From positions 124,001-188,000 of the forward strand of contig CAJTDL010000007.1 of NCBI GenBank assembly GCA_910575035.1: a DNA stretch of 64,000 nucleotides. Direction: 5' to 3'. Below the pieces are notes generated by a model. That model worked only from the letters and a program-made list of their open reading frames with translations, searched no databases and was not told the origin of the DNA. Below are positions 9,362-19,400 of this stretch, piece by piece. Both the position numbers and the translations under genes were made by a program. The DNA comes from Lachnospiraceae bacterium. GTDB lineage: Bacteria > Bacillota > Clostridia > Lachnospirales > Lachnospiraceae. Every line of letters begins with the position of its first letter. The stretch's first letter is position 1.

Positions 9362-10024
9362 CTACTCCTTTGCGCTCTCTAACCGATAGCCCAGCTTGGG
9401 GATAGTCACCAGCCTTTCCCTAAGGTTCAGCTTCTTTCGAAGCTGCTGGATATGGATGTCTATGGTCCGGCTCTCTCCCTCATACTCAAAGCCCCAGACT
9501 GCCGCCAGCAGGCGGTCACGGGAAATGGCCACGTCCTTGTGCTGGATAAAAAATACCAGCACCTCAAATTCTTTGGGGGTCAGATAGATTTCCTTTCCGG
9601 CGCATTTGCAGGTGTGCTCCTCTACATTTACTAAAATATCCCCATAGGTGTATACATTCTCTGTCCGCTTCACCCGCCGCAGGATTACCTCAATCCTGGC
9701 CAAAAGCTCCATTGCCTCAAATGGCTTTACAATATAATCTTCCGCACCCAGGCGAAGGCCGCGCACCTTGTCTGTCAGCTCCTGCTTTGCCGTGATAAAA
9801 ATTACAGGAACCTGGGTATTGGTACGGCGCTGCATAATCTCAAAGCCGCTCATATCCGGAAGCATTACATCCAATAAGATCAGGTCAAAATTTCCATGCT
9901 CCATTATCTCAAATGCCTCTGCGCCGTTGCCGCAGACTACGCCTTCATAGCCGCCTATGGCTACGGTAGCCTCTACCAGCTTTGCAATGTTGGGATCATC
10001 TTCTACAATTAAGATTTTTATCAT
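9362..10024 (-). CDS. OmpR/PhoB-family response regulator
   Basis: 220 residues. Receiver domain residues 1-115 with E8/D9/D10, phosphoacceptor D52 (LLDVML), 'FITAKQE' and Lys in 'IVKPFE'. The winged-helix effector domain (about 125-220) has 'TPKEFEVLVFF' and ends 'TIPKLGYRLE'. It is first in the operon with the kinase at 7942-9357, 4 bp apart. GAAAGGAA precedes the ATG at 10024. Targets are not evident; autoregulation of its own operon is common in the family but not shown here. Confidence 0.95.
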   Translation of the reverse strand: MIKILIVEDDPNIAKLVEATVAIGGYEGVVCGNGAEAFEIMEHGNFDLILLDVMLPDMSGFEIMQRRTNTQVPVIFITAKQELTDKVRGLRLGAEDYIVKPFEAMELLARIEVILRRVKRTENVYTYGDILVNVEEHTCKCAGKEIYLTPKEFEVLVFFIQHKDVAISRDRLLAAVWGFEYEGESRTIDIHIQQLRKKLNLRERLVTIPKLGYRLESAKE

Positions 10025-10054
10025 GACGGACCATTCCTTTCAAGTCTCATATTT

Positions 10055-10735
10055 TCAAGTATGTAGGTTCTCAATCTGCCAGTCAATAGGCTCTATGCCA
10101 TTGGACTGTAAAAATTCATTTGCCTTGCTGAAATGCCTGCAGCCGAAAAAGCCGCGGTATGCGGACAAGGGGCTGGGATGGGGCGCCTTTAGGATCAGGT
10201 GCTTGGGGTTTGTCAGCATTGGGATCTTGCTTTGGGCCGGCTTGCCCCACAGCATATAAACAATAGGCCTGTCCTGGGCATTAACAGCATGGATAATGGC
10301 GTCTGTAAACTGCTCCCAGCCTTGTCCCTGGTGGGAATTGGCCTGATGGGCGCGTACGGTAAGGACAGTATTCAGCATTAAGACGCCTTGCTCTGCCCAT
10401 TTTACCAGGTAGCCATTGTCAGGGATGTCACAGCCCAGGTCGTCCTGGAGCTCCTTATAGATGTTTACAAGGGATGGTGGAATCTCCACTTCCGGCTTAA
10501 CGGAAAAGCAGAGGCCATGAGCCTGTCCGGTGTTGTGGTAAGGGTCTTGGCCAAGGATCAATGCCTTCACCTGGCTTAAAGGGGTTAGGTGCAGGGCGTT
10601 AAAGATGTCGTCTGCCGGGGGATAGATTATTTTTGTGTTGTATTCTTCTTTTACGAAATTATAAAGTTCCGCATAGTATGGTTTTTTAAACTCATCGCCG
10701 ATGGCTTGCAGCCAGTCATTTTGTATCATGCTCAT
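10055..10735 (-). CDS. ung: Uracil-DNA glycosylase, family 1
   Basis: 226-residue base-excision-repair enzyme that removes uracil from DNA. It has the water-activating motif 'GQDPYH' (about residue 63), the Phe stacking motif 'GLCFSV', and the DNA-intercalation loop 'HPSPLSAYRGFFGC' near the C-terminus. Length is normal. AAAGGAG lies 9 bp before the ATG at 10735. The gene sits 30 bp upstream of the response regulator's start on the other side and is probably its own unit. Confidence 0.97.
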   Translation of the reverse strand: MSMIQNDWLQAIGDEFKKPYYAELYNFVKEEYNTKIIYPPADDIFNALHLTPLSQVKALILGQDPYHNTGQAHGLCFSVKPEVEIPPSLVNIYKELQDDLGCDIPDNGYLVKWAEQGVLMLNTVLTVRAHQANSHQGQGWEQFTDAIIHAVNAQDRPIVYMLWGKPAQSKIPMLTNPKHLILKAPHPSPLSAYRGFFGCRHFSKANEFLQSNGIEPIDWQIENLHT

Positions 10736-10845
10736 CTGAGAGTTCTCCTTTCGTATATTGAGGTTAGGTGCAAAGATTATTTACCACCCAAGGTTATCAT
10801 TTCCATAACATCTGAAATTTGGCAGTATAGACAAGATATACCGCA

Positions 10846-11604
10846 TTAAATCCTCACAGGCACGCCTTTCTGTGACAGATATCCTTTCAAATCCATAATC
10901 TCCAGCTCTTTATAGTGGAACAGGGAGGCCGCTAAGGCCGCATCTGCCCCCCCTTCTGTCAGCGCCTCATAGAAATGGATCTTGGTTCCCGCGCCGCCAG
11001 AAGCAATTACAGGGATGGAAACATGATCCGCAACCGCCCTTGTAAGAGCCAAGTCATAGCCGTTCTTCGTGCCATCACAGTCCATGCTGGTCAGCAGGAT
11101 TTCCCCAGCCCCCAGTTCATTTGCACGGATTGCCCATTCCACTGCATCCAGGCCTGTGTCAATCCGCCCTCCATTCTTGTACACATTCCAGCCGCCGTCT
11201 GCCCGCCGTTTGGCGTCAATTGCCACTACCACGCATTGGCTGCCAAACTTATCTGCCGCGTCTGCTATTAATGCAGGCGTATTGATTGCAGAAGAATTAA
11301 TGGAAATCTTATCTGCCCCTTCCCGGAGCAGCGCCTTAAAATCCTCCACGGTACGGATCCCTCCCCCCACAGTAAAAGGGATAAATACCGTTTCGGCCAC
11401 TCTGCGCACCATATCTACCACTGTATTCCTGGCGTCTGAGGAAGCCGTAATATCCAAAAACACCACCTCGTCTGCCCCCGCTTTATCGTAGGCAGCCGCC
11501 ACTGCCACCGGATCCCCTGCATCCTTAAGGTTCACAAAATTAACCCCTTTCACTACCCGCCCATTGTGCACATCCAGGCATGGGATAATCCTCTTTGTAA
11601 ACAT
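10846..11604 (-). CDS. hisF: Imidazole glycerol phosphate synthase cyclase subunit HisF
   Basis: 252-residue TIM barrel that takes ammonia from HisH and PRFAR to make IGP and AICAR in histidine biosynthesis. The N-terminal '[19 protein letters not shown]' with catalytic Asp and the second catalytic Asp in '[15 protein letters not shown]' are present, as are the phosphate-binding 'VGGGIRT' and 'ASGGAG'. It is 29 bp downstream of hisH on the same strand. No other his genes are in the window, so the pair is a separate hisHF unit or the end of a dispersed set. Confidence 0.97.
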   Translation of the reverse strand: MFTKRIIPCLDVHNGRVVKGVNFVNLKDAGDPVAVAAAYDKAGADEVVFLDITASSDARNTVVDMVRRVAETVFIPFTVGGGIRTVEDFKALLREGADKISINSSAINTPALIADAADKFGSQCVVVAIDAKRRADGGWNVYKNGGRIDTGLDAVEWAIRANELGAGEILLTSMDCDGTKNGYDLALTRAVADHVSIPVIASGGAGTKIHFYEALTEGGADAALAASLFHYKELEIMDLKGYLSQKGVPVRI

Positions 11605-11633
11605 AACTGTCTCCCTTCCGCCATTTTACTAAA

Positions 11634-12242
11634 TTATTTTATCCTTGCAAAATTACTCAGCATCATCAACCCCACCCCACTGCTTTTCTCCGGATGGAAC
11701 TGGCAGGCAAACACATTCCCCTGTTCCACCGAAGCATGGATCTTTGTCCCATACTCCGTAGACGCCCTCACAATCCCTTCATCTGCCGCCTTCAAATAAT
11801 AAGAATGTACAAAATATACAAACGCCCCTTCTGAAACCCCTTCAAACAGCCGCCCTTCCCTATGAAGCTTCAGGCTATTCCACCCAATATGCGGAATCTT
11901 CAGCCCTTCCTGGTCTGGGATTCTCTGTATCTTCCCCTCCAAAATATGCAGCCCTTCCACGCCGCTGCTTTCTTCACTTCCCTCAAACAGCAGCTGCAGC
12001 CCCAGGCAAATCCCTAAAAACGGCGTCCCCTTTGCCACAACCTCCCGAATCACCGGATCCAGCCCATACTTTTTGAGGTGTTCCATAGATTCCCCAAAAG
12101 CGCCTACGCCTGGAAGGATTACCTTATCCGCTGCCAGGATTTCTTTATAGTCCCTGGTAATCTCGCTTTCTTCCCCTAAAAATGCCAGCGCCTTCTGCAC
12201 GCTTCTTAAATTCCCTGCATCATAGTCAATCACTGCTATCAT
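11634..12242 (-). CDS. hisH: Imidazole glycerol phosphate synthase glutaminase subunit HisH
   Basis: 202 residues from the ATG at 12242 (MIAVIDYDAGN), the normal HisH start; AGAGG lies 10 bp upstream, while the longer open frame lacks a ribosome site. Class I glutamine amidotransferase: nucleophile Cys in 'GTPFLGICLGLQLLFEGS' and the His/Glu pair in 'FACQFHPEKSS'. It supplies ammonia to HisF, encoded 29 bp downstream. Confidence 0.96.
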   Translation of the reverse strand: MIAVIDYDAGNLRSVQKALAFLGEESEITRDYKEILAADKVILPGVGAFGESMEHLKKYGLDPVIREVVAKGTPFLGICLGLQLLFEGSEESSGVEGLHILEGKIQRIPDQEGLKIPHIGWNSLKLHREGRLFEGVSEGAFVYFVHSYYLKAADEGIVRASTEYGTKIHASVEQGNVFACQFHPEKSSGVGLMMLSNFARIK

Positions 12243-12365
12243 TCTGTCTGCACCTCTATCCGTCAATAACTGAGCCAATTTTCCATATAAATGTTCTAAG
12301 GGGGCAATTCTACCACCGCTGAATCGCCCCCTTGCCAATCACCTCAAAACCAGGCTATAAAACGA

Positions 12366-13823
12366 CTACCGAATGAGCCCTAAATTGTCAATAATATCAT
12401 AAACCGTATATGTATATTCTTCCTTATCCCGAATACGATACAATTCCCGGGCTTCCTCCAGTCCCATATTATAATTCTCACGCAGGCCGTCCTCAAGCAC
12501 AGCCAGCATTTCCTGATATTCTGCCTCTGCACCGGCTTCTGCCGCTTCTGCTGCATTGATGTCATACCTTCCCACGCCGCACACCAAAGAATTCAAGGCC
12601 TCTACATACAGGCCATACCTCTGGTATGCTTTGTAATTGACAATCTGCTGCTGCAGGTAAGAAGTGACCCTCGCCCTGTGATACAGATCCTCATCTGCCG
12701 CGCGAACCTTGCTGTTGCGCCCAAGCCTGTCATATGCACTTATGTAGTCGCCATCCTCATAATACTCCTTTGCCTCAGATACGCCTGTGCTATACCCAAC
12801 CTGATTTGTAAACAGATTGATGAGAAGCACAAGGGAAACTCCCACTAAGGTAATTAAAATCACGGGCACCTTAGGCAGCGGCTTGGTCTTTTCCACAACC
12901 TTCGGCTCCTTGGGCTTCTTCTCCTTCTTGGGCTTCGCCTGTTTTTCCTTTGCCTTTTGGGCTTTCTTCTCTGCTTTTTCCCGTTTTTTCTGTTCCTTTT
13001 GCTCTTTTTTCTCCCGTTTCTTGCGATCCTTCTCGCTTTCTCCCTGTGTGCCTTGGTCCAGCTCCTTCAGTATATCCAGATTCTCATCCGAAATATTGTC
13101 AATGTCGCCGATTTCCGGGATTGTACCATCCAATTCTTCCTCTTCATCCTCACCAAACAGCGCCGTGGCCAATCTCTGGAAAAAGCCTTTCTTTTCCCCG
13201 CTTTCCTTTGGAGCCTTCTTCTTTTTCTTACTGCCGGTGGCATTGGCTGCGTCCGGGTCATATTCTGGAAAATCTGCGTCATCCTCCTGCCCGCCAAAAT
13301 CCAGCTCATCCATTTCCCTAGCCAGCTCCTCTGCCATAGAATCCAGCTCATCCTTGGGGGAAATATCCCCCTCCATATCAGGGAAATCATCTGAGCCATC
13401 TCCTTTTTCAAGCTCAAAGCTATCGTCATCCCCCAAGCCAAAGCCACCTGCACCTGCATCTTCCTCCCCACCTATGCCAGAAAGCAAATCATCCAAGTCC
13501 TGGCCTGCATCCGACGCGCTGCCATACCCTTCATCCTCCATGGTATTCACCATAAAATCCTGGTCATCTGCGCTTGCTTTGCTCTTAACATTGCTGACAA
13601 TATTGTCAATCTCATCTAAGTTAAAATCCATATCAGAATCTGAGCCTGAAGACTCAGGGGAATCAGATAAACTTCTCTCAAATGCTTTTAAGAAATCATC
13701 CTCTTCATCCGTTGCGGCGTCAAAATCAAAAAGTCCATCATCTTCTTTACTGTCCTCTGGACTATCCTCCACTCCCCGCAGCAATCTGTCCAGGTAATCT
13801 TCTCTCTCGTTCAAAGATCCCAC
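12366..13823 (-). CDS. Acidic single-pass membrane protein of unknown function
   Basis: 485 residues, not recognised. Three parts are clear. Residues 1-200 are very acidic and Ser/Asp-rich, probably disordered. Residues about 250-320 are Lys/Glu/Gln-rich ('KKEQKEQKKREKAEKKAQK') and likely form a charged helix. A hydrophobic segment at about 322-342 ('PVILITLVGVSLVLLI') is a probable transmembrane helix. The last 140 residues are helical, 'ARVTSYLQQQIVNYKAYQRYG', and may be TPR-like. No signal peptide, so the acidic part should be cytoplasmic and the C-terminus outside. It has a good promoter of its own (13885-13913). The large plus-strand open frame opposite is a by-product of its codon bias. 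Confidence 0.8.
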   Translation of the reverse strand: MGSLNEREDYLDRLLRGVEDSPEDSKEDDGLFDFDAATDEEDDFLKAFERSLSDSPESSGSDSDMDFNLDEIDNIVSNVKSKASADDQDFMVNTMEDEGYGSASDAGQDLDDLLSGIGGEEDAGAGGFGLGDDDSFELEKGDGSDDFPDMEGDISPKDELDSMAEELAREMDELDFGGQEDDADFPEYDPDAANATGSKKKKKAPKESGEKKGFFQRLATALFGEDEEEELDGTIPEIGDIDNISDENLDILKELDQGTQGESEKDRKKREKKEQKEQKKREKAEKKAQKAKEKQAKPKKEKKPKEPKVVEKTKPLPKVPVILITLVGVSLVLLINLFTNQVGYSTGVSEAKEYYEDGDYISAYDRLGRNSKVRAADEDLYHRARVTSYLQQQIVNYKAYQRYGLYVEALNSLVCGVGRYDINAAEAAEAGAEAEYQEMLAVLEDGLRENYNMGLEEARELYRIRDKEEYTYTVYDIIDNLGLIR

Positions 13824-13884
13824 CTCCGGTGCTTATTTGGTAATTGTTGTAAACTTTTACCGTTGCCTTTTCATTTTCCTATAC

Positions 13885-13913
13885 AGTATACCATACTATC
13901 CACAAATAAACAA
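13885..13913 (-). promoter_or_regulatory. Promoter of the acidic membrane protein gene
   Basis: Reading the minus strand: -35 TTGTTT (13908-13913), 17-bp spacer ending in TGG, -10 TATACT (13885-13890), i.e. an extended -10 sigma-A type promoter about 60 bp before the start codon at 13823. Confidence 0.6.
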
Positions 13914-13923
13914 ATTTTTTTCC

Positions 13924-15288
13924 TCAATTTTTAAAACTATGCACTGGAGCAGGAATCCTGCCGCCTCGATTAATAAAGCGGCCGCATTTGTAAGGATTGA
14001 CTGGCATAATCGGGGCATGGCCCAGCAAACCGCCGAATTCTGCTGTTTCCCCTACGCCCTTCCCAATCACTGGCACCAGGCGCACAGCGGTGGTCTTCTG
14101 ATTGACCATCCCTATGGCCATCTCATCGGCAATTATGCCAGAAATGGAAGATGGGGATACATCCCCTGGAATGGCGATCATATCAAGGCCTACGGAGCAG
14201 ACGCAGGTCATGGCTTCTAATTTTTCCAATGTCAAGGCGCCTGCTTCTACCGCATTGATCATGCCCTGGTCTTCACTGACAGGGATAAATGCGCCGCTTA
14301 AGCCGCCTACATAAGACGACGCCATAATACCGCCTTTTTTTACCTGGTCGTTCAGCAGGGCCAGGGCTGCGGTAGTGCCTGGGGCGCCGGCATATTCCAA
14401 GCCGATTTCTTCTAAGATTTCCGCTACAGAATCACCCACAGCCGGAGTAGGGGCTAAGGACAAATCAATAATCCCAAAGGGAATGCCCATACGTTTGCTG
14501 GCTTCCTGTGCCACTAGCTGGCCTACCCGGGTAATCTTAAAGGCCGTTTTTTTAATGGTCTCGCAGAGCAGTTCAAAATTACCGCCGCGGACAGACTCCA
14601 ACGCTTTCTTTACAACGCCAGGCCCGGAAACGCCTACATTAATAATGGCGTCTTCCTCTGTAACGCCATGGAAAGCGCCTGCCATAAAGGGGTTGTCGTC
14701 TGGCGCATTGCAGAAAATTACTAATTTGGCGCAGCCCAGGGAGTCATTTTCTTTGGTAAGCTCAGCTGTCTGATGGACAATTTCTCCCATGAGCTTTACA
14801 GCATCCATGTCAATCCCCGTCTTGGTAGAGCCAACATTGACAGAACTGCATACACGCTCCGTCTGGGCAAGGGCCTGGGGGATGGAGCAGATCAGGCTTC
14901 TGTCGCCTTCTGTCATGCCTTTGGAAACCAGGGCAGAATATCCGCCGATAAAATTTACTCCTACGGTTTTGGCAGCGCGGTCCAGGGTTTTAGCAATGGT
15001 TACAAAGTCCTCTGGGGTTCGGCAGGCGGACTGGCCAACCAAGGCAATCGGGGTAACAGAAATCCGTTTGTTGACAATCGGAATACAGTAGTTACGCTCA
15101 ATTTCCTCACCGGTTTTTACCAAGTTGGCAGCCGTTTTGGTTATTTTTTGGAAAATGTTTTCGTTTAATTTCTGCAAGTCAGAGTCAATGCAGTCTAACA
15201 GGCTGATTCCCAGAGTAATGGTGCGTACATCCAGGTTTTCCTGTTCGATCATTTTGTTGGTTTCGTTTACTTCCCAGATATTTATCAT
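13924..15288 (-). CDS. PFL family protein, UPF0210 (DUF711)
   Basis: 454 residues, full length for UPF0210. These proteins are structurally related to pyruvate-formate-lyase-type barrels but lack a known reaction. Typical segments are '[18 protein letters not shown]' at the N-terminus, '[14 protein letters not shown]' and '[13 protein letters not shown]' near the C-terminus. AAGGAG lies before the ATG at 15288. It follows the UPF0237 ACT-domain gene by 11 bp; these two families occur together in many Firmicutes, which suggests the ACT protein is its regulatory partner (family knowledge; ligand unknown). Confidence 0.93.
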   Translation of the reverse strand: MINIWEVNETNKMIEQENLDVRTITLGISLLDCIDSDLQKLNENIFQKITKTAANLVKTGEEIERNYCIPIVNKRISVTPIALVGQSACRTPEDFVTIAKTLDRAAKTVGVNFIGGYSALVSKGMTEGDRSLICSIPQALAQTERVCSSVNVGSTKTGIDMDAVKLMGEIVHQTAELTKENDSLGCAKLVIFCNAPDDNPFMAGAFHGVTEEDAIINVGVSGPGVVKKALESVRGGNFELLCETIKKTAFKITRVGQLVAQEASKRMGIPFGIIDLSLAPTPAVGDSVAEILEEIGLEYAGAPGTTAALALLNDQVKKGGIMASSYVGGLSGAFIPVSEDQGMINAVEAGALTLEKLEAMTCVCSVGLDMIAIPGDVSPSSISGIIADEMAIGMVNQKTTAVRLVPVIGKGVGETAEFGGLLGHAPIMPVNPYKCGRFINRGGRIPAPVHSFKN

Positions 15289-15299
15289 AGTACGGCTCC

Positions 15300-15572
15300 T
15301 TAAATTCTGTGCATTTTTTTGAAGATTTCTTCACGCTGGCATTTGATGGATACGCCGATTTCTTCGCCCAACTGCTCCAATTCTTTGGCGCATTGGGCAA
15401 AGGGGCAGGATGCGCCTTCTAAGTCGGCGATCATCATCATATTGAAGTAATCCTGTACGATTGTTTGGCTGATATCCAGTACATTGATTTGATTGTTGGC
15501 AAGATAGGTACATACTTTTGCAATAATGCCTACAGTATCCTTGCCTACTACAGTTATAATTGTCTTGTCCAT
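15300..15572 (-). CDS. ACT-domain protein, UPF0237
   Basis: 90 residues from the ATG at 15572 ([20 protein letters not shown]), a single ACT domain pair of the UPF0237 type. Such domains bind small ligands, usually amino acids. The longer open frame to 15620 would overlap the upstream hydrolase gene and lacks a better ribosome site, so I reject it. It lies 11 bp before the UPF0210 gene, the normal conserved pair. Confidence 0.93.
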   Translation of the reverse strand: MDKTIITVVGKDTVGIIAKVCTYLANNQINVLDISQTIVQDYFNMMMIADLEGASCPFAQCAKELEQLGEEIGVSIKCQREEIFKKMHRI

Positions 15573-15609
15573 AAGAATAATTTTGTTCCTTTCTGAAAAA
15601 AATTGTTTA

Positions 15610-16407
15610 TTAAAAGGCAATCATAGGGGAGACGGCATCCCGCTTGGCGATGTGAATGGGAAAATCCGAAGCATGGTAGGGGGTGTCTGCCATATCGATT
15701 TCCAGGCGCACAGTCTCGTAGGCCAGCCTTTCATAATTGTTTTCCTTGCTTAGATGGCCCAGCATGACAGCTTTGAAGCTGTCGTGGAGCAGCTCGTTTA
15801 AGAGACGGCCGGAAGCCTCGTTGGAAAGGTGGCCTCTGTCCCCTAAAATGCGCTGCTTTAGGTAGTAAGGGTAGCGTCCTGCCTGGAGCATATGTATGTC
15901 GTGGTTTGCCTCCAGGAAAAGGACATCCAGGCGTTGGAGCTGGCGGATCAGGACATCGTCATAGGTTCCCAGGTCTGTGATGACGGCCATGGATTTTTGG
16001 GCACGCCGCAGCAGGTAGGCAGTGGGTTGGGCGGCATCGTGGGAAACGGGGATGGGAGTGACAGTAATGTCGCCTATCCCAAAATCCTGTTGGGGAGTGA
16101 TTTCATGAAACAGGCTGCTGGATATTTTGCCCAGGCTTTTACAGGAAGCTATGGCTTCCAGGGTGCCTTTGGTGGCATAAATGGGTAAGCCGTATTTCCT
16201 GGAAATAACGCCTAATCCGCTGATATGGTCGGAATGCTCATGGGTTACCAGGACTCCGTCCAGCTCCTGGGGAGCGCGGCCGATTTCTTTTAAGCCCTGG
16301 TCAATCCGTTTGCCGCTAATACCTGAGTCAATGAGAAGGCTGGTCGTATCGGAGCCAGCGAAAATACAATTTCCGCTGCTGCCGCTGGCTATGCTGCATA
16401 GTATCAT
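15610..16407 (-). CDS. MBL-fold metallo-hydrolase (YycJ/WalJ-like)
   Basis: 265 residues of metallo-beta-lactamase fold. It opens 'SIASGSSGNC', typical of the YycJ/WalJ family, and has the metal motif 'THEHSDHISGL' (about residue 55), a further His in 'PVSHDAAQP' and Asp in 'ITDLGTYDD'. WalJ relatives are thought to act as 5'-3' exonucleases in mismatch repair or in the WalK/R cluster, but here no walKR genes adjoin. It starts just after the CoaE-fusion stop, so the two are co-transcribed. Confidence 0.9.
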   Translation of the reverse strand: MILCSIASGSSGNCIFAGSDTTSLLIDSGISGKRIDQGLKEIGRAPQELDGVLVTHEHSDHISGLGVISRKYGLPIYATKGTLEAIASCKSLGKISSSLFHEITPQQDFGIGDITVTPIPVSHDAAQPTAYLLRRAQKSMAVITDLGTYDDVLIRQLQRLDVLFLEANHDIHMLQAGRYPYYLKQRILGDRGHLSNEASGRLLNELLHDSFKAVMLGHLSKENNYERLAYETVRLEIDMADTPYHASDFPIHIAKRDAVSPMIAF

Positions 16408-16413
16408 ATCCGG

Positions 16414-19400
16414 TCAGTCCTCCCAATAGATTTCAATGGCGTCGCCAGTATGCAGGGGAGCGGTATACATAGGCTCCTCGCCATTTAGGCGCATAACAAC
16501 TGAGCGTCCTTTGCTCTCGTTCAGGTTAAAGCCTATAGCGTCAAATACGTCTACAAAAATATAGGATTTTTTACCTGCCAATATAATAGGATCGCCATTT
16601 ACGATCACTTGAATACCTTTTCCACTGCTTCTTTGGGGAAGGCTCCCTGTGGGCTTCCGGCTTTTTTCGACGGTTCCTTCTCTGGAAGCCCCTCTGTGCG
16701 GTTCCTGGATTTGCCTTCCCCCTAATCCTTTTTGAGGAAGTTTTTCTTCTTCATAATCTTCCTCTGAAAAGCCTTCTGCGGTATCCTCATAATCTTCTTT
16801 TACATCATCTGCATTATCTGCATCATGATCCTCATAACCCTCTTTAATATCCTCTATATAACGTTTCCCATAATTTTTATGTGCTTTTTGAATAAAATGC
16901 TCCTCATAGCTTCCTTTTGTACTATCTATGCCATGGGCTTCATGGCCTTCCTCCATATCTCCTATGCCATGGGGCTTATAGCCTTCTGTCTCATTGCCTA
17001 TGCCATGGGGCTTATAGCCTTCTGTCTCATTGCCTGTGCCATGGGCTTTATGGCCTTCCTCCATACCTTCTATTCCATGAATCCCATTGCCTTCTTCCAT
17101 ATCATTTATATCATCTATATCATCTATATCATGGCCTTCGTAACCTTCTTCGATATCAGTATCACCCGGAAAATCTGCATATCCCCTCTGGCGGCCTTCT
17201 TCCTGCCTGCTATCTTCCAACGGAAAAGCTGGGCGTTCCCGCTTTTTCCATTCCGCAAAGAAATTCCCATACAGCGGCGTATCCAAGTCCGCCTGTTTGC
17301 CGTTTACCTGAATATCGGCAACGGTTTCCTGCTCTATTTCCAGGTAGGTTAAAAGCTGCGCCACGGTGTAGAAGCTGTGGATCTTTATTTTATCATTTTC
17401 CTGAATCTCATATTGGGGAGGCACAATGTCCCCGTCCACTTCCACATATTTGGGGCAGGCAATCTTTTCCCCATTCACCTGGAAGGCCAGGCCGTTTTCA
17501 TCGTATTCTTCCAGATCTTCAATACGGTAAATAAAGGGTTCCTCCACAGAGGCTGCCGTAAGGGCGATCTCACTGTTGGGAATCAGAGGGTCATTCAGGC
17601 TGCACGCTTCTCCATTCACCTGGGCAATGGCAGCAGCTATGGGCTCCCCACCAACAGCCCGGCGTTTGCCATTGATGGTAAAACGGAGCTCCTTGCCTTT
17701 TCCAGGAAATAGCTGCTCATTGGTAAAGCCTGCCTGCAGGGCGGCATCCAGTATTGTTAATTTGTCATTGTCGTATAATTTAATCCGCTCGCCATTGACC
17801 CATACAAAGATAAAATTATTTCTCTGGTGGTAATAGCTTAAGCAGATTCCAATTGGGGTGACCAGAAGGGGATCCTTCTTGATCTCAGGCTGCTCAAAAT
17901 AAATTTCCTGCAGCACTTCTTCTCCCCGGAGGGCTACACGTTCCTTGGGCAGCTCCAGTTCTGCTGCCAAATGATCAATAAAGCCGTGAACCTTTCCGCC
18001 GCCGCCTACCACAAAAGTGGCGCTTACGGTAGAACCGCCGTTCAGCTCCTTGATCTTGCCGGCTATATCTTCTGTCAGTTTGTCCACTAAAGGCTTGATC
18101 AGCTCCCACACTTCTTCCGCTGTAACGGTGTGGCGGAGCATCATAATATCCTGGTATTCAATTTCCTTCTCTGTAGTGGAGCTTACCTTAATGTGCTCTG
18201 CTGTCTTGAAATCCACCAAAAAGTGCTGTACCAGCATTTCTGTAATCTCATCCCCGGCGCTGGGGATCATGCCATATGCAATAATGCTGCCGTCCCTGGT
18301 AATGGAAATATCGCTGGTGCCTGCGCCTACATCCACCAAAGCAATATTCAGCATACGGAAAGTTTCTGGGATTGCTACGCTGATGGCTGCAATAGGCTCC
18401 AAGGTAAGGCTTGCCACCTTTAAGCCTGCAAGCTCTACGGCAGAATACAGCCCCTCCACCACGTCCTCAGGCAGGAAGGTCACAATAATGTCCTCACTGA
18501 TCGCCTGGGCCTTGTGCCCTTCCAAATTGGACAGAGGATCCCCATTCAAATAATACTTCACGATGGAATAGCCTACACAGTAAAATTTCAGGTTGGTATC
18601 ATTGCTATCATTTAAAATCTGCTGCGCTTTTTCAATGCCTAGAAGATCCAGGGTATGCACATCGTCCTCTGACACAACGGCTTCCTCTGGCAGCACATAT
18701 TCTATGGTGGTGGAAATTGTTTTCAGCACACGGCCTGCCGCTGCGATACATACTTCCTCCAATGTCATGTCTAACTGTTCTTCCAGGGCTGTCTTTACTG
18801 CATTGACCGTACGCGCCACACGCCCAATATCATGGATCTGCCCATCCAGCATGGAACGTGTCTCATGCTCCCGCATAAACTGGGCGAGCACATAAAAATC
18901 CTCCTCCTCTTTATAGCCCACAGTCCCTACTACGTTTCGGGTGCCGATATCCAAGCCGAACACCAGGGGAACATCGTTACGCTTTTGTTTGCCGCGCCCG
19001 GATTTTCCTTTATTCTTAATGACCTGGGCTACCTGGTAAAAGGTTTCTTCCCGTGTTCCGTTATTGTCGATGACCACCTGGCAGCTCCTGCGGTACATCC
19101 GGTCAGAAAGCTGGCTGGCGAAAATCTGCTGAATTTTCTCTTTGGAATAGCCTCTGGCGCGCATCAGGCGCTTCCTCCGCAGTTCCTCGGAAGCATAAAC
19201 ATACCACAGTTCATCACAGATCTTATCATAGCGGTCTTCGATCAAAAGGGCGCCTTCAATCACCACAAAATCCAGCACGCCCATATCACGCTGCTCCTCT
19301 ATCTGTTCTAATATATACTCCTTTACTGCTGGATGCACCACACGGTTCACCCGATGGCGCAGCTCCTCTGACCGGAAAATCTTATCGGCCAGGGCAATAC

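Noticed and set aside
12817-13797. 326-residue plus-strand open frame opposite the acidic protein gene
   Set aside because: Ser/Leu-rich shadow of an acidic, codon-biased gene; no ribosome site and no recognisable family.
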